DNA of 5,232 nucleotides from NCBI GenBank assembly GCA_015767395.1, contig JADWMI010000183.1, positions 1 through 5,232 on the forward strand. The letters are read 5' to 3'. Positions 4,765-5,232 of the stretch are shown in pieces. How positions within the stretch are numbered: position 1 is the stretch's first letter; the number at the start of each line of letters is the position of its first letter. A program made the translations under genes and the position numbers. The notes under the pieces were generated by a model. That model saw only the letters and a program-made list of their open reading frames with translations, was not told where the DNA came from and ran no database searches. The stretch is from Bacteroidota bacterium (lineage in GTDB: Bacteria > Bacteroidota > Bacteroidia > Flavobacteriales > Flavobacteriaceae).

Positions 4765-5232
4765 TTATTCTACTATAGGAAAGTTTTTAATTTCTTCTTT
4801 AGACCAACCATTCCAGCCTTTTTCAACTAAAGTTGAATTCATATAACTGTTTGATCCATAGGCTAAATTGTATACGTCGTAACCAATTACATTTAAGTAA
4901 GCAACGGCATATGCGGCACCTAAACCAGTATCACAATTCACCAATATTTTTTTATCAGCAGGAAGTGTGTATAAGCTAGTTGAAGAAGCCAAGCATTGTT
5001 TAGGTTGATATTGAACAGCTCCTTGTACATGACCAGCATTATAGCTGTCTTTAGAAGTGTAATTAACTATAAAATAATCTTGTGGTGTTTCAAAAGCAAC
5101 AGGTGATTTTACAATAAACTCCTTATAAGGTTTAGCAAAGGCTTCTTTAATTCTCGCTTGTAAAATTTCTTTTGCGTCTGTTTTTCCGGTAGTTAAAATA
5201 GGTGTTGCACCTTTTTCTGGTTTTGAGTTTTC
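4765..5232 (-). CDS. Rhodanese-like protein, paralog of the next gene (partial, 5' end beyond window)
   Basis: The frame is open from the right edge to TAA at 4765-4767, giving 155 visible C-terminal residues; the true start lies outside the window. An apparent TTG start at 4992 is only an internal Leu codon after Cys80 and should not be used. Seen (numbering the visible part): a linker with PILTTGKTDAKEIL that aligns with PVLSSLSTDGAEIL of the downstream gene, a strand FIVNY, the rhodanese NAGHVQGAVQY (65-75), and active-site Cys100 in CDTGLGA. The chain ends in GWNGWSKEEIKNFPIVE. It therefore matches the second half of the 332-residue neighbour, and the missing part probably holds a first rhodanese domain and a lipoprotein signal (inference). 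The loop departs from the usual CxxGxRS more than its paralog does, and the GM motif after domain 2 in the paralog reads GSN here. The 46-bp gap to the next gene suggests co-transcription. Confidence 0.88.
   Translation of the reverse strand, partial: ENSKPEKGATPILTTGKTDAKEILQARIKEAFAKPYKEFIVKSPVAFETPQDYFIVNYTSKDSYNAGHVQGAVQYQPKQCLASSTSLYTLPADKKILVNCDTGLGAAYAVAYLNVIGYDVYNLAYGSNSYMNSTLVEKGWNGWSKEEIKNFPIVE

Noticed and set aside
4765..4992. A 75-codon gene starting at TTG (4992)
   Set aside because: The same frame continues without a stop to the right edge and encodes the rest of a rhodanese domain, including NAGHVQGAV. The TTG is an internal Leu codon.

Overview
The window is AT-rich chromosomal DNA whose protein families and leader sequences point to a Bacteroidota member, most likely a (marine-type) Flavobacteriia. 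The pointers are an outer-membrane porin ending in Phe, lipoproteins with a short SPII signal, A-rich start regions without a clear Shine-Dalgarno, and -7 boxes of the TAnnTTTG type. This placement is inferred from style, not from a marker gene.

Layout. Positions 2-55 (+) may hold the last codons of a gene entering from the left. A convergent AI-2E/PerM-type membrane protein follows at 63-1124 (-). A 240-bp divergent intergenic region carries weak promoter candidates and a perfect 9-bp-arm palindrome. Next comes a small VOC-fold (glyoxalase-like) protein at 1365-1736 (+). It converges, across a 12-bp AT-rich hairpin, on a Crp/Fnr-family regulator at 1802-2455 (-). The rest of the window is one minus-strand block, in transcription order: a rhodanese-domain protein cut by the right edge (4765-5232), a complete two-domain rhodanese lipoprotein (3720-4718), an OprO/OprP-type porin (2554-3600), and a strong intrinsic terminator (2503-2536). 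The Crp/Fnr gene lies immediately after that terminator.

How it may work together. Two tandem, paralogous cell-envelope rhodanese proteins, an outer-membrane porin and an adjacent Crp/Fnr regulator with a spaced cysteine pair look like a cell-envelope module for taking up and handling a sulfur compound. The substrate cannot be read from the sequence. The 119-bp gap before the porin is the most structured non-coding part of the window. It contains a perfect TTACC-N4-GGTAA dyad with Crp/Fnr operator geometry. The dyad is nested in a 12-bp long-range inverted repeat whose only non-Watson-Crick pair is G-U in the minus-strand RNA. No IS element, CRISPR array, tRNA or rRNA was seen.
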